From assembly GCF_900091595.1 (NCBI RefSeq), contig NZ_FMCW01000022.1:81030-145029 (forward strand): DNA of 64,000 bases. Reading direction: 5' to 3'. Positions within the stretch are counted from its first letter, which is position 1, and each line of letters opens with the position of its first letter. The stretch is from Micromonospora haikouensis. Lineage in GTDB: Bacteria > Actinomycetota > Actinomycetes > Mycobacteriales > Micromonosporaceae. Shown one piece after another: positions 1 to 8,675 of the stretch. The notes under the pieces were generated by a model. The model ran no database searches, was not told the origin of the DNA, and saw only the letters and a program-made list of their open reading frames with translations. Position numbers and translations under genes: made by a program.

Positions 1-1
1 C

Positions 2-1108
2 TTCGTCCGCCGCGTCGGCGACGACGTGCCCGTGGTGCTCGGCGGCGAGGCGTACCCGGCGCAGACCCTGACGGCGATGCTGGCCGGCTGGGTGGTGGAG
101 CAGGTGCGGGCCACCGAGGGCGGCCCGGCCGAGGCCGTCGTGGTCAGCCACCCGGCGGGCTGGGGCCCGCACCGGCGGGAGCTGCTGCGGCGCGCGCTGT
201 GGGAGTTCGAGGTGCCCGGGGTGACGCTGCTGCCCTGCCCGGTGACGGTCGCCGAGGGGCACGCCGCGCGGGGGTTCGCCGGCGACCTCGCGGCCGTGTA
301 CGCGCTCGGCGGGGAGACCTTCGAGGGCACGCTGGTCCGGCGGAACGACGACGGCACGTACTCGCCCCTCGGCCTGCCGCTGGGCCTTCCCGGCTGCGGC
401 GGGGCGGAGTTCGTCGCGGAGCTGACCGACCACGTCCGGGCCGTGCTGGCGCGGGAGCTGTCCGCCCTCGACGGGCAGTGGGCCGACGCCGCGGCGCGGG
501 AGCTGCCGTCGGCGTGCGAGCGGGCCGCCCACGAGCTGTCCGTCGCCCCGCAGGCCGACGTGGTGCTGGACCTGCCGGCCGGGCCGGCGCGGGTGCCGGT
601 GAGCCGCGCGGAGTTCGAGGAGATGATCCGGCCGGCCATACGGGCGACCGTCGACCTGCTGCTGCGGGCCGTCCACAGTGCCGGGCTGGAGCCGGCGCGC
701 CTCGACGGCGTCCTGCTCGCCGGCGGCGCCACCCGGGTTCCGCTGGTCGCCGAGCTGCTCGGCGCTTTCCTGCCGGGCCCGGTGCAGGTCGCCCCCGATC
801 CCCAGCTGGTCGCGGCGGCCGGTGCGGCGCTGGCCGCGCGCCAGGTGGTCGCGCCCCGGCCCCGCGTGCCGGCCCCGCGACCCGGGGCCGAGCCGGTGGG
901 GGTCGCCGGGGTCCGGGTGGGCAGGGCGGCGGCGGTCGCCCGGGTGCCGGCCGGAGGGCGCGGCCCGCGGCACGACGAGCACGGCGACGACGGGTTCCCG
1001 GGCGCGCCACCGCCCCGGCCCCCGGTCCGGATCGCCCCACTGGAGCTGCCGAGAGCGTCCCGCCTGGCGTCGCTGCGCCGGCGTGGCCGCGAGGGAAGCG
1101 TACGATGA
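2..1108 (+). CDS. Hsp70 family protein (5' end outside window)
   Basis: This is the C-terminal part of an Hsp70/DnaK-like ATPase; the frame is open to the window edge, so the N-terminus is missing. The visible part covers the end of the actin-like nucleotide-binding domain: near residue 240 it has LLAGGATRVP, the adenosine-binding loop of Hsp70 proteins. After about residue 285 the protein turns into a Pro/Arg/Gly-rich basic tail of some 80 residues instead of a substrate-binding domain, so it is not a housekeeping DnaK. The stop overlaps the start of the LuxR gene by 4 bases (ATGA), which implies one transcript and possibly a shared pathway. The partner and substrate cannot be told from the sequence. 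Confidence 0.85.
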   Translation, partial: FVRRVGDDVPVVLGGEAYPAQTLTAMLAGWVVEQVRATEGGPAEAVVVSHPAGWGPHRRELLRRALWEFEVPGVTLLPCPVTVAEGHAARGFAGDLAAVYALGGETFEGTLVRRNDDGTYSPLGLPLGLPGCGGAEFVAELTDHVRAVLARELSALDGQWADAAARELPSACERAAHELSVAPQADVVLDLPAGPARVPVSRAEFEEMIRPAIRATVDLLLRAVHSAGLEPARLDGVLLAGGATRVPLVAELLGAFLPGPVQVAPDPQLVAAAGAALAARQVVAPRPRVPAPRPGAEPVGVAGVRVGRAAAVARVPAGGRGPRHDEHGDDGFPGAPPPRPPVRIAPLELPRASRLASLRRRGREGSVR

Positions 1109-3378
1109 TCATGACTATCGAGCGCCCGCTGCTGCTCAGCCGGGAGCAGCGGTCCCTGCTCGACCGGCTCGCCGCCGACCCGGCCGCGCCGTTCGCGCTC
1201 GCCGTGACCGGCCCCGGGGGCCACGGCAAGACCGCCCTGCTCGGCGAGGTGGCTCGCCGCTGCCGGCAGGCCGGGCAGACCGTGCTGACCACGGTGCCGG
1301 CGGCCACCGAGCTGCCCGAGCCCGGCACCGTGCTGCTGGTCGACGACGCGCACCTGCTCGACGACACGCGGCTCGGTGCGCTCCGCGCGCTGGTGGACAC
1401 CGGTCGGCACCGGATCGTCGTGGGATACCGCCCCTGGCCACGGTGCCCGGCGCTGGTCGAGCTGGCCGACGCGCTGCGCCGGCACGCCGAACCCGTGCTG
1501 CTCGTCCCCTTCAACCCTGAGCAGACCGCGGCGCGGTGCGCCGCCGCACCGGAGGCGGCCCGCCTGGCCGACCACGTGCACGCGCAGACCGCCGGGGTGC
1601 CCCAGGACGTGGATCGGCTGGTACGCGCGCTGTCCGCCGCGCCGGACCCGACCCCGCCGGCCGCGCCGGGCTTGCTGTTGGGCTCGGCCGCGCCGGGGCC
1701 GGGCGGGGCGGCGTCGCCGGGCGAGCCGCCGCAGTCGGCCCTCGTGGAGTTCGGGCCGGACCTGGACCGGCTGACGCCGGACGCCCGGAGCCTGCTGCTC
1801 GCGCTCGCCGCCGGCGTGCCCCTGACGGTCGACCTGCTCGGCGCGCTGCTCGACCGGACGCCCGGCGCGGTGGCCGAACTCGTCGCCGCGACCCGGGCGG
1901 CGGGCCTGCTCACCGCCGACCACCGGATCACGCCGCTCGTCCGGCGGGCGGTCGTCGCGCTCAGCCCGCCCACCGACCGGACGGCGGTCTGGCACCGGCT
2001 CGTCGACCAGCGGCTCGGCCGGGGCGGCCCGGTCCTGCCGCTGGTCTCCGCGCTGCGGACCGTCGGCGCCCTCGGCGACTGCCCTGCGCCCGCGCTGCGG
2101 ATGGCCGCCGAGGAGGCGCTGGCCGAACAGCCGGCGCTGGCGGCCGAACTGTTCGCCGCCGCCACCGCCACCGGTTCGTCCGCCCCCGGCCGCCAGGCCG
2201 TCGCCGCGCTGCTCGCCGGCGACCTGGACACCGCCCTGCGGCTGGCCGACCGGCTGCTCGCCGTTGCCGCGCCGGACGACCGGGCCGAGGCGGCGGCCGT
2301 CGCCGCGACCGCCCTGGCGCACCGGGGACAGACCGGCCGCAGCGTGGAGCTCTACCGGTGGTCGGGCACACCCGCGGCGGCGGCCTTCGCCGAGGTCGGG
2401 TCGCTCGCCACCGCGACGGCGACCGCCTCGGGTGGCCCGCTGGAGTCCCGCGACCTGCTCTTCGCCACGGCCCTGGAGCTGGGGGTGGCCCGCCGCAACA
2501 GCGACCTGGGCGCGTTGCAGCGCGGTTGGGGGCACGCGCTGGACGCCGTGGTCCGGCACCCCGTCGACCTGTTCACCCTGCTGCCCCTCGGCGAGCTGGC
2601 GATCGCGGCGGCCCGGCTGGGCGAACTCGACCGGCTGGAACCGCACCTGCAGCTGGCCCGGACGTTGCTGGGCCGGCTGGGCGACCCGCCGCTGTGGAGC
2701 GCGCCGCTGCACTGGAGCGGGCTGCACGCCGCGATCCTCGCCGACCGGCCCGGCGCGGCCGAGGAACACGTGGCGGCCCTGACCGCCGCCGCGGACCACA
2801 GCCGGTACGCGGCGGTGGCCGCCACCGCCGCCGCGAGCTGGGTGGACGTCCTGCGGGGCACGGTCGACCCGGCCCGGGTCGAGGCCGCCGCCCGTGGCCT
2901 GTACGACGCGGGGTTCTGCTGGGACGCCGCCCGGCTCGCCGGGCAGGCCGCCATCCGCACGGCGGACCGGCGGGCGATGACCGCCCTGCTGGACTGTGCC
3001 CGGGTGTTCCAGGGCCGGCACGCGGGGGCGAGGAGCGGGCCCGTCGGCGGGAAGGGCGGGCCCGGCGGGGCCAGGGGCGGGCAGCGTCCCCCGGGCGGCG
3101 CGGCCCCACCGGCCGCCGAGGTCGACGCCGTGCCCCGCAGCGAGCTGAGCGAACGCGAGCACGAGGTGGCCGAGCTGGTGCTGGCCGGGTTGACCTACCG
3201 CGAGATCGGCGACCGGTTGTTCATCTCCGCCAAGACCGTGGAGCACCACGTGGCCCGGATGCGGTCGCGACTGAACTGCGCCAACCGCACCGAACTGCTG
3301 GCCCTGCTGCGCACCCTCGTCGCGGAGCGGATGGCCGTCACAGCCGGTGGGGCGTGGCGGGAACGGTCGACCACATGA
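1105..3378 (+). CDS. LuxR-family ATPase regulator
   Basis: A protein of 757 residues with the layout of large LuxR regulators (LAL-like). Residues 34-43 hold a Walker A loop (GPGGHGKT), a Walker B-like LLVDDAH follows near residue 80, a long Ala/Leu-rich helical region fills the middle, and a LuxR/FixJ helix-turn-helix (LSEREHEV...ISAKTVEHH) lies at about residues 675-735. A Gly-rich linker precedes the HTH. It should act as an ATP-controlled transcription factor in the cytoplasm; its signal is unknown. The start was chosen at the ATG that overlaps the Hsp70 stop. The stop overlaps the next start by 4 bases (ATGA). Confidence 0.85.
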   Translation: MIMTIERPLLLSREQRSLLDRLAADPAAPFALAVTGPGGHGKTALLGEVARRCRQAGQTVLTTVPAATELPEPGTVLLVDDAHLLDDTRLGALRALVDTGRHRIVVGYRPWPRCPALVELADALRRHAEPVLLVPFNPEQTAARCAAAPEAARLADHVHAQTAGVPQDVDRLVRALSAAPDPTPPAAPGLLLGSAAPGPGGAASPGEPPQSALVEFGPDLDRLTPDARSLLLALAAGVPLTVDLLGALLDRTPGAVAELVAATRAAGLLTADHRITPLVRRAVVALSPPTDRTAVWHRLVDQRLGRGGPVLPLVSALRTVGALGDCPAPALRMAAEEALAEQPALAAELFAAATATGSSAPGRQAVAALLAGDLDTALRLADRLLAVAAPDDRAEAAAVAATALAHRGQTGRSVELYRWSGTPAAAAFAEVGSLATATATASGGPLESRDLLFATALELGVARRNSDLGALQRGWGHALDAVVRHPVDLFTLLPLGELAIAAARLGELDRLEPHLQLARTLLGRLGDPPLWSAPLHWSGLHAAILADRPGAAEEHVAALTAAADHSRYAAVAATAAASWVDVLRGTVDPARVEAAARGLYDAGFCWDAARLAGQAAIRTADRRAMTALLDCARVFQGRHAGARSGPVGGKGGPGGARGGQRPPGGAAPPAAEVDAVPRSELSEREHEVAELVLAGLTYREIGDRLFISAKTVEHHVARMRSRLNCANRTELLALLRTLVAERMAVTAGGAWRERSTT

Positions 3379-4406
3379 CGACGACCTGCCCGGACGCCCC
3401 ACCCGGCACCGGTCCGGCAGCGACCGGCCCGGCTGCCGCCACGCCGAGCGGCACCGCGCCGGCCCTCGGCGATCCGGGGACGGTCGGCCAGCCCACCGCC
3501 GGACCGGCCGCCCACGCCGCCCGGCCCGCAGGCGCGGCGGCCGGGAGCGACGCGCTCATGCGGGCACTGGACGCGCTGGTCGACCGGGTGCCCGGGGCCC
3601 GCCTCGCCGTGCTGCTCTCGCCCGACGGGCTCCGGCTCGGCGCCTCCCGGGGCACCCACGCGGCGGTGGCCGAACAGGTCTCGGGCATGGTCGCCGGCCT
3701 GTGGGCGCTCGGCGCGGCCACGGCCCGGTTCTGCGCCGACGCCGAGCCACGACGGATCGTCACCCGGATGCCCGAGGCACTCCTGCACGTCACCGGCATC
3801 CGCACCGGCGTCGTCCTGGCCCTGCACACCGGCGAACAGTCCCGGGCGGCCGACATCGAGTTCGAGGTGGCGCGCTTCGTGACGGAGGCCGACCGGCACC
3901 TGCCCGCGCAGCCGCCCCCACCGCCCGACGCGCCCGCACCAGGGGCGGCGCTGCCAGGGCCCGGCGTCCCGCCCTGGTCGGGGGCGGCGCTGCTGGCGCC
4001 CGTATCGCCCGGGTCGGGGCCGGTCGTCCGGGCCGGGACCACCGCGCCCGGCCGGATCCGGCCGGCCCTCCTCGCGGCGGCCGCCGCGCCGCCCGCCCCG
4101 GCCGCGGCCGGCGGGGCGACCGAGTCCGAGCAGCCCGACCTCGCCTCCCTGGTGCTGGCCCGGCCGGGGACGGGCCGGCTCCCCCGCCTCACCCCCGAGC
4201 AGGCGCGGATCGTCCGGCGGTGCCGGCGTCCGCTGTCGGTCGCCGAGATCGCCACCGACCTGGACCTGCCGGTGGGTGCCGTCCGCGTGCTGCTCGACGG
4301 GCTGCGCCGGGCGGGGCTGGTCGAGGTGCGGGACCTGCCGTCCCACGACGGGCGGCCCTCGCTGGAGCTGCTGGAGCGGCTGCTTACCGCGCTGCGGGCG
4401 TGGTGA
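3375..4406 (+). CDS. Roadblock/LC7-DUF742 fusion protein
   Basis: 343 residues. After a Pro/Ala/Thr-rich lead of about 60 residues there is a roadblock/LC7 fold (about 62-180; ALDALVDRVPGARLAVLLSPDG is typical, here spanning positions 3562-3627). A Pro-rich linker follows, and then a DUF742-like winged region (about 270-343, with PLSVAEIATDLDLPVGAVRVLL around 4230-4297). In the Streptomyces conservons (cvn) these two modules are separate proteins, CvnB and CvnC, working with a GTPase and a sensor kinase. Here they are fused and no kinase or GTPase follows. It is co-transcribed with the LuxR and Hsp70-like genes, so it may pass a signal to them; that is inference. Confidence 0.75.
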   Translation: MTTTCPDAPPGTGPAATGPAAATPSGTAPALGDPGTVGQPTAGPAAHAARPAGAAAGSDALMRALDALVDRVPGARLAVLLSPDGLRLGASRGTHAAVAEQVSGMVAGLWALGAATARFCADAEPRRIVTRMPEALLHVTGIRTGVVLALHTGEQSRAADIEFEVARFVTEADRHLPAQPPPPPDAPAPGAALPGPGVPPWSGAALLAPVSPGSGPVVRAGTTAPGRIRPALLAAAAAPPAPAAAGGATESEQPDLASLVLARPGTGRLPRLTPEQARIVRRCRRPLSVAEIATDLDLPVGAVRVLLDGLRRAGLVEVRDLPSHDGRPSLELLERLLTALRAW

Positions 4407-4409
4407 GGA

Positions 4410-4790
4410 TCAGTCCCGCTGGGCCGAGGGCACGGCGCAGGCGGCCGTGCCGCCCGGCAGCCGGTGCCGGTTGCGGGCCACCCAGCGGTACGCGGGCCAG
4501 GCCGCCGCGCGGGCGGGCGGGAAGCGCAGCCCCGCCCCGGCGACCCGCCACAGGGGCCCGCTGTCGCCGAGCAGCCGCGCGATCGCGTCCGGCCCGGCGG
4601 CCCGGGAACCGTCCGCGCCGACCCACTGCACGGCCTCGGTGCACTCGGCCTCCGTCAGGCCCAGCGCGTCGAGGTCGGCGAACTGCCAGGGCAGCACCCG
4701 CGCGAGGGTGGGGATGCGGCGCTCGATGAACTCCGCGCACTTCGTGCAGAACGCGCAGTCGCCGTCGTAGACGAAGGTCGACCTCTCCAT
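4410..4790 (-). CDS. DCC-family thiol-disulfide oxidoreductase (DUF393)
   Basis: 126 residues. The N-terminus has the family signature YDGDCAFCTKC, giving a CxxC redox pair, and the later WVGADGSRAAGPDAIARLL matches the DUF393 pattern of a short thioredoxin-like fold. It lacks a signal peptide, so it should act in the cytoplasm; its substrate is unknown. It converges on the roadblock gene with 3 bases between the stops, and is divergent from the radical-SAM remnant. Confidence 0.8.
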   Translation of the reverse strand: MERSTFVYDGDCAFCTKCAEFIERRIPTLARVLPWQFADLDALGLTEAECTEAVQWVGADGSRAAGPDAIARLLGDSGPLWRVAGAGLRFPPARAAAWPAYRWVARNRHRLPGGTAACAVPSAQRD

Positions 4791-4881
4791 ACCCCCATCC
4801 TCCCCCGCCGCCCGTCCCGCCGTGCGCCGGTGTCCGGCACGTCACTTGCACTTCGTTCGTACGCGTGTTCGAATGGGGTCC

Positions 4882-5281
4882 ATGCGCTGGGACAACCTCT
4901 CCGCTCCTCCGGACGAGGCCGGTTCCGAGCGGGCAGCGCCGGCGGCTCCACCCCTGCCGCTGGCGCTGCCCGGCGCGGTCACCCGCACCTTCGACACGCC
5001 CGGCTTCGCGGGGGCGACCTGCCGTTGGCCCTGCACCTGCGCCCCGGTGCCCGCGAGTGGTTCGCGCGCTGGCTCGGCCGGGAGCACCCGCGCCTCGTCC
5101 CCCGCTACCGCGAGCTCTACCGGGCGGGCGCGTACGCGCCGCAGGCGTACCAGCGGGAACTGGCCGCCCGGGTGCGCATCGCCGCCCGCCGGCACGGCCT
5201 GCTGCGCGCCGGGGCGGGCGAGGGCCGGCGCCCGTCGCGGAGCCGGGCCCGCCGCCGGCCGAGCAGCTCACCCTTTTCTGA
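4882..5281 (+). pseudogene. Radical-SAM (Rv2578c-like) gene remnant with large internal deletion
   Basis: The first codons (MRWDNLSAPP..., ending VTRTFDTPGFAG near 5010) match the N-terminus of the actinobacterial Rv2578c radical-SAM family. At about 5012-5025 the reading jumps to another frame and continues with the family's C-terminus (LALHLRPGAREWF, then HPRLVPRYRELYRAGAYAPQ). A second shift near 5210 restores the normal final residues PAEQLTLF. Everything between, including the CxxxCxxC cluster motif and the barrel, is gone: an intact member is about 340 residues, whereas only about 130 codons remain. The gene cannot make an active enzyme. Family assignment rests on my memory of Rv2578c. 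Confidence 0.75.
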
Positions 5282-5307
5282 GCCGGGCGGCGGGCTAGAG
5301 TCGCGGG

Positions 5308-5715
5308 ATGCGCAGCGCCCAGCAGATCCTCGCCGACTCCGCCGTGATCGCCGTCGTGGGCGCGTCCCGCGACCCCGGCAAGGCCGCGCACCGGGTGCCG
5401 GCGCAGATGCAGCGGTACGGCTGGCGCATCATCCCGGTCAACCCGACCGTCGACGAGCTGTTCGGCGAGCGGGCGTACGCGTCGCTGGCCGACATCCCGC
5501 ACCCGGTGGACCTGGTGGACGTGTTCCGCCCGGCCCGGGACGCCGTCGGGGTGGTCCGCGAGGCGGTGGCGATCGGCGCGCCCGCGGTCTGGTTGCAGCT
5601 CGGGATCGTCTCGCCGGAGGCGCGGCGGATCGCCGAGGAGGCCGGCGTCGACTACGTCGAGGACCGCTGCCTGATCATCGAGCGGGCCGCCGCCGACCTG
5701 ACGCGCCTCGGCTGA
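5308..5715 (+). CDS. CoA-binding protein (YccU-like)
   Basis: 135 residues forming a single Rossmann-type CoA_binding_2 domain. The N-terminus carries AVVGASRDPGKAAHRVP, the nucleotide loop of this family, and the middle has NPTVDELFGERAY and VDVFRP. There is no ligase module, so it is a stand-alone binding protein, as in YccU/HtpZ-type proteins; its exact role is not known. Start at ATG 5308, just behind the radical-SAM remnant. Confidence 0.85.
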   Translation: MRSAQQILADSAVIAVVGASRDPGKAAHRVPAQMQRYGWRIIPVNPTVDELFGERAYASLADIPHPVDLVDVFRPARDAVGVVREAVAIGAPAVWLQLGIVSPEARRIAEEAGVDYVEDRCLIIERAAADLTRLG

Positions 5716-5760
5716 CTGCCGCCCGCCGGTGCGCCTCCTGCCGGCGGGTTGGCGGTTTGC

Positions 5761-5811
5761 AGGGGGCCCTTCCTATGCCGAAAGCGTTAACAGGGGGCCC
5801 TTCCTTGCACC
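5761..5811. repeat. Intergenic repeat, copy 1 (AGGGGGCCCTTCCT pair)
   Basis: Two copies of AGGGGGCCCTTCCT (5761-5774 and 5792-5805) are separated by ATGCCGAAAGCGTTAAC. The unit GTTAACAGGGGGCCCTTCCT is found again at 13732-13751. Both copies end 0-1 base from the stop codon of a minus-strand gene. The core AAGGGCCCCCT is partly self-complementary, so it could act in 3' end formation. Confidence 0.7.
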
Positions 5812-5812
5812 G

Positions 5813-7009
5813 TCAGAGCTTGTAGTCGCGCAGGAGGCCGCGGGAGATGATGGTCTTCTGGATCTCCGAGGTGCCCTCGCCGATGAGCAGGAACGGGGCC
5901 TCCCGCATCAGCCGCTCGATCTCGTATTCCTTGGAGTAGCCGTAGCCGCCGTGGATGCGGAACGCCTCCTGGACGACCTCGGCGCAGTATTCGGAGGCGA
6001 GCAGCTTGGCCATCCCGGCCTCGACGTCGTTGCGCTGGCCGGCGTCCTTGAGCCGGGCGGCGTTCACCATGAGGGCGTGCGCGGCCTCGATCTTCGTGCC
6101 CATCTCGGCGAGCTTGAACGCGATCGCCTGATGCTTCGCGAGCGGCTGGCCGAAGGTCCTGCGCTGCTGGGCGTACGCGACGGCCAGCTCGAACGCGCGG
6201 ATGGAGATGCCGCAGGCGCGGGCGGCGACGTTGACGCGGCCGACCTCGATGCCGTCCATCATCTGGTAGAAGCCCCGGCCGACCTGCCCCTCGCCGCCGA
6301 GCACGGCGGAGGCGGGAACGGCGACGCCGTCGAGCACCATCTCGGTGGTCTCGACGCCCTTGTAGCCCATCTTGTCGATCCTGCCGGGGATGGTGAGGCC
6401 GGGCGCGGTCTCGCCGAAGCCGGGCTCCTTCTCCAGCAGGAAGGTGCTCATGTTGCCGTAGACCGAGTCGGCCCCGGTGTCGGTCTTGACCAGCGTGGCG
6501 ACCACCGAGGAGTACGCGCCGTTGGTCAGCCACATCTTCTGGCCGTTCAGGACGTAGGTGTCGCCGTCACGGACCGCCTTGGACCTGATCGCCGAGACGT
6601 CCGAGCCGCACTCGGGCTCCGACATGGAGAACGCGCCGCGCACCTCGCCGGTGGCCATCCTCGGCAGCAGCCGGGCCCGCTGCTCGGCGGAGCCGTGCTG
6701 CGAGATCAGGTACGCCACGATGAAGTGCGTGTTGACGATGCCGGAGATCGACATCCAGCCCCGGGACAGCTCCTCGACCACCAGGGCGTAGGTCAGCAGG
6801 GACTCGCCCAGGCCGCCGTGCTCCTCGGCGATGGTGAGGCCGAACAGCCCCATCTCGCGCATCCCGTCGAGGATGTCGGTGGGGTACTCGTCGGCGTGCT
6901 CCAGCCGCTGCGCGTGCGGGATGATCTCCCGGTCGGCGAACTCGCGGACGGTCTCCAGGATCGACCGCTGCACGTCGGTCAGGCCGGGCGTCTGGGCGAG
7001 TCTGGCCAT
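5813..7009 (-). CDS. Acyl-CoA dehydrogenase
   Basis: 398 residues, the usual length. FAD-dependent oxidation of an acyl-CoA to its 2,3-enoyl form. Visible family signatures: AFSMSEPECGSDVSAI (FAD/substrate loop), GQKMWLTNGAYS, the C-terminal FGQPLAKHQAIAFKLAEM, and GGYGYSKEYEIERLMREA near the end. A Glu in the dehydrogenase C-terminal region would be the base; I did not assign the residue. Chain length cannot be read from the sequence. It stands alone; the CitE-like lyase 2.3 kb away on the same strand may be linked to the same acyl-CoA chemistry. Confidence 0.9.
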   Translation of the reverse strand: MARLAQTPGLTDVQRSILETVREFADREIIPHAQRLEHADEYPTDILDGMREMGLFGLTIAEEHGGLGESLLTYALVVEELSRGWMSISGIVNTHFIVAYLISQHGSAEQRARLLPRMATGEVRGAFSMSEPECGSDVSAIRSKAVRDGDTYVLNGQKMWLTNGAYSSVVATLVKTDTGADSVYGNMSTFLLEKEPGFGETAPGLTIPGRIDKMGYKGVETTEMVLDGVAVPASAVLGGEGQVGRGFYQMMDGIEVGRVNVAARACGISIRAFELAVAYAQQRRTFGQPLAKHQAIAFKLAEMGTKIEAAHALMVNAARLKDAGQRNDVEAGMAKLLASEYCAEVVQEAFRIHGGYGYSKEYEIERLMREAPFLLIGEGTSEIQKTIISRGLLRDYKL

Positions 7010-7189
7010 CTCAGCCTCCGGGGATCACTCATCGACGCGTTACTCGTGGGTAACTGAACGCCCGGTAAGTATCGACCGCCGGGGCGGCGAGGCCAAGGCG
7101 ACCAGTCCACCCAAGCGCTGTGAAAAGGTTCACCGCTGCGGGTAGCGTCCGCAATGGGCCAGGTCACGACGGGTAGCGGGAGGTGCCGG

Positions 7190-7600
7190 ATGAGTTATCC
7201 ACCGCGCGAGCCGGACGAACCGCCATCCCCGTACGAGCCACCGCCGCCCGGCCAGTACGAGCCACCGCCGCCCGGCCAGTACGGCGGCCCGCCCCCGGGC
7301 TACGGGCAGTACGGCCCGCCGGGGCAGGTCCAGTACGGCCCGCCTCCCGGTCAGGGACGGGGCACCAACGTCCTCGCCGTGCTGTCGCTGGTCTTCGCGT
7401 TCGTCTTCGCGCCCGCCGGCATCGCGCTCGGCCACGTGGCCAAGCGGCAGATCCGGCGCACCGGGGAGGACGGCGACCAGCTCGCCACCTGGGGCCTGAT
7501 CCTCAGCTACATCTTCACCGTGATCGGCCTGATCGCCTGCTGCGGCTGGCTCGGGCTGGTCTTCTGGGGCGGCTCCACGGACGGCAGCTCCTACAACTGA
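7190..7600 (+). CDS. DUF4190 membrane protein
   Basis: 136 residues from ATG 7190, preceded by GGGAGGTG at 7178-7185; an in-frame ATG at 7154 has no such site. The first 55 residues are Pro/Gly/Tyr-rich repeats (PPPGQYEPPPPGQY). Two membrane segments follow (about 60-80 and 105-130), separated by GHVAKRQIRRTGEDG, the typical DUF4190 loop. The function of the family is not known. A second member lies at 8676-9197; the two flank an SDR gene. Confidence 0.8.
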   Translation: MSYPPREPDEPPSPYEPPPPGQYEPPPPGQYGGPPPGYGQYGPPGQVQYGPPPGQGRGTNVLAVLSLVFAFVFAPAGIALGHVAKRQIRRTGEDGDQLATWGLILSYIFTVIGLIACCGWLGLVFWGGSTDGSSYN

Positions 7601-7652
7601 TCCCCCCGGCGCCCGGCGGCGGTCGACGGCCCCGGCCGGAGCCCGGCGGCGG

Positions 7653-8408
7653 TCAGCGGAACTGCGCCTCCCGGACGCTGTTGCCGCCGTCGACCACCAG
7701 CATCTGCCCCGTGATGTACGACGCGGCCGGCGAGCAGAGGAAGGCGATCGCGGCGGCCACCTCGTCCGGGGTGCCGGGGCGGCCCACCGGCGTGCCGAGG
7801 CCCTGCCGGATCTCCGCCACGGTGGAGGCGGCGGTGTGGATGGTGCCGGGGGCCACCGAGTTCACCGTCACCCCGTCGGCGATCATCTCCATCGCCAGCG
7901 CCCGGGTCAGGCCCACCACGCCCGCCTTCGCCGCCGCGTACGCCGCCTCGGTGGGCAGGGCGTTCACCGGACCGGCCGTGGCCGCCAGGTTGACGATCCG
8001 CCCCCAGCCGCGCTCGGCCATCCCACCGATGAACGCCCGACTGCACAGGAACGCCGTGGTCAGGTTCCGGTCGATCTCGCCACGCCACTCGTCGTAGCTG
8101 AGCTGGGCCACCGGGCGCAGCACCTCCGGGCTGGCCCGGCTCGCCAGGCCGGCGTTGTTGACCAGCACCTCGACGTCGCCGAGCTGCTCGGCCACCGCGT
8201 CGGCGAGCGCGCCGACCTCCGACTCGTCGGTGAGATCGGCGACGAACCCGGTCACCCCCAGCTCGCCGGCCCGCTCGTGGATGCGCCGGGTGGTGGAGAC
8301 GATGGCCACCCGGGCCCCCAGGTCCGCCAGGCGGCGGGCGGTGGCGTACCCGATGCCGTCGGGGCTGCCCGCGCCCGTGACCAGGGCGACCCGGCCGTCG
8401 AGCCGCAT
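7653..8408 (-). CDS. SDR-family oxidoreductase
   Basis: 251 residues from ATG 8408 (MRLDGRVALVTGAG), which has GGAG nine bases upstream; an in-frame extension to 8558 adds 50 low-complexity residues and is unlikely. NAD(P) loop TGAGSPDGIG, NNAG at the middle of the sheet, and YAAAK as the catalytic Tyr/Lys pair. Thirteen residues before the Tyr, where most SDRs have Ser, there is Thr (LAATAG). C-terminal VDGG is typical of FabG-like enzymes. The substrate is unknown. Confidence 0.85.
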   Translation of the reverse strand: MRLDGRVALVTGAGSPDGIGYATARRLADLGARVAIVSTTRRIHERAGELGVTGFVADLTDESEVGALADAVAEQLGDVEVLVNNAGLASRASPEVLRPVAQLSYDEWRGEIDRNLTTAFLCSRAFIGGMAERGWGRIVNLAATAGPVNALPTEAAYAAAKAGVVGLTRALAMEMIADGVTVNSVAPGTIHTAASTVAEIRQGLGTPVGRPGTPDEVAAAIAFLCSPAASYITGQMLVVDGGNSVREAQFR

Positions 8409-8675
8409 GGTGACCGGCTCCGGCAGCGCCACCGGGGCGTCCTCGTCGGCCGGGCCGGCCCCGGTGGTGGGGCGGCTGCGCCGGGCCATGCCCGGGCGGC
8501 TCACGTCCCGTCGTGGTCGGCTGCCGGAGCGGTCCGCGGCGCGCGCGTCGATTGCCATGCCGCGATCCTGCCGGTTCGCCCTGCTCCGGGCAACGCGGCA
8601 CCCGGTGACGTGCCGCGTTTTGGGTCGCCCTGGCTACCCTGACCGCGCACCCTCGACGAGACGCGGAGAGAGCCC

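Noticed and set aside
144..2231. Long minus-strand open frame opposite the Hsp70 and LuxR genes
   Set aside because: It is a shadow caused by very high GC; Ser/Arg/Ala-rich composition, no domain, and the plus-strand genes are clear.
5729..7057. 442-codon plus-strand frame
   Set aside because: It is the antisense of the acyl-CoA dehydrogenase; composition is unlike a real protein and no family fits.
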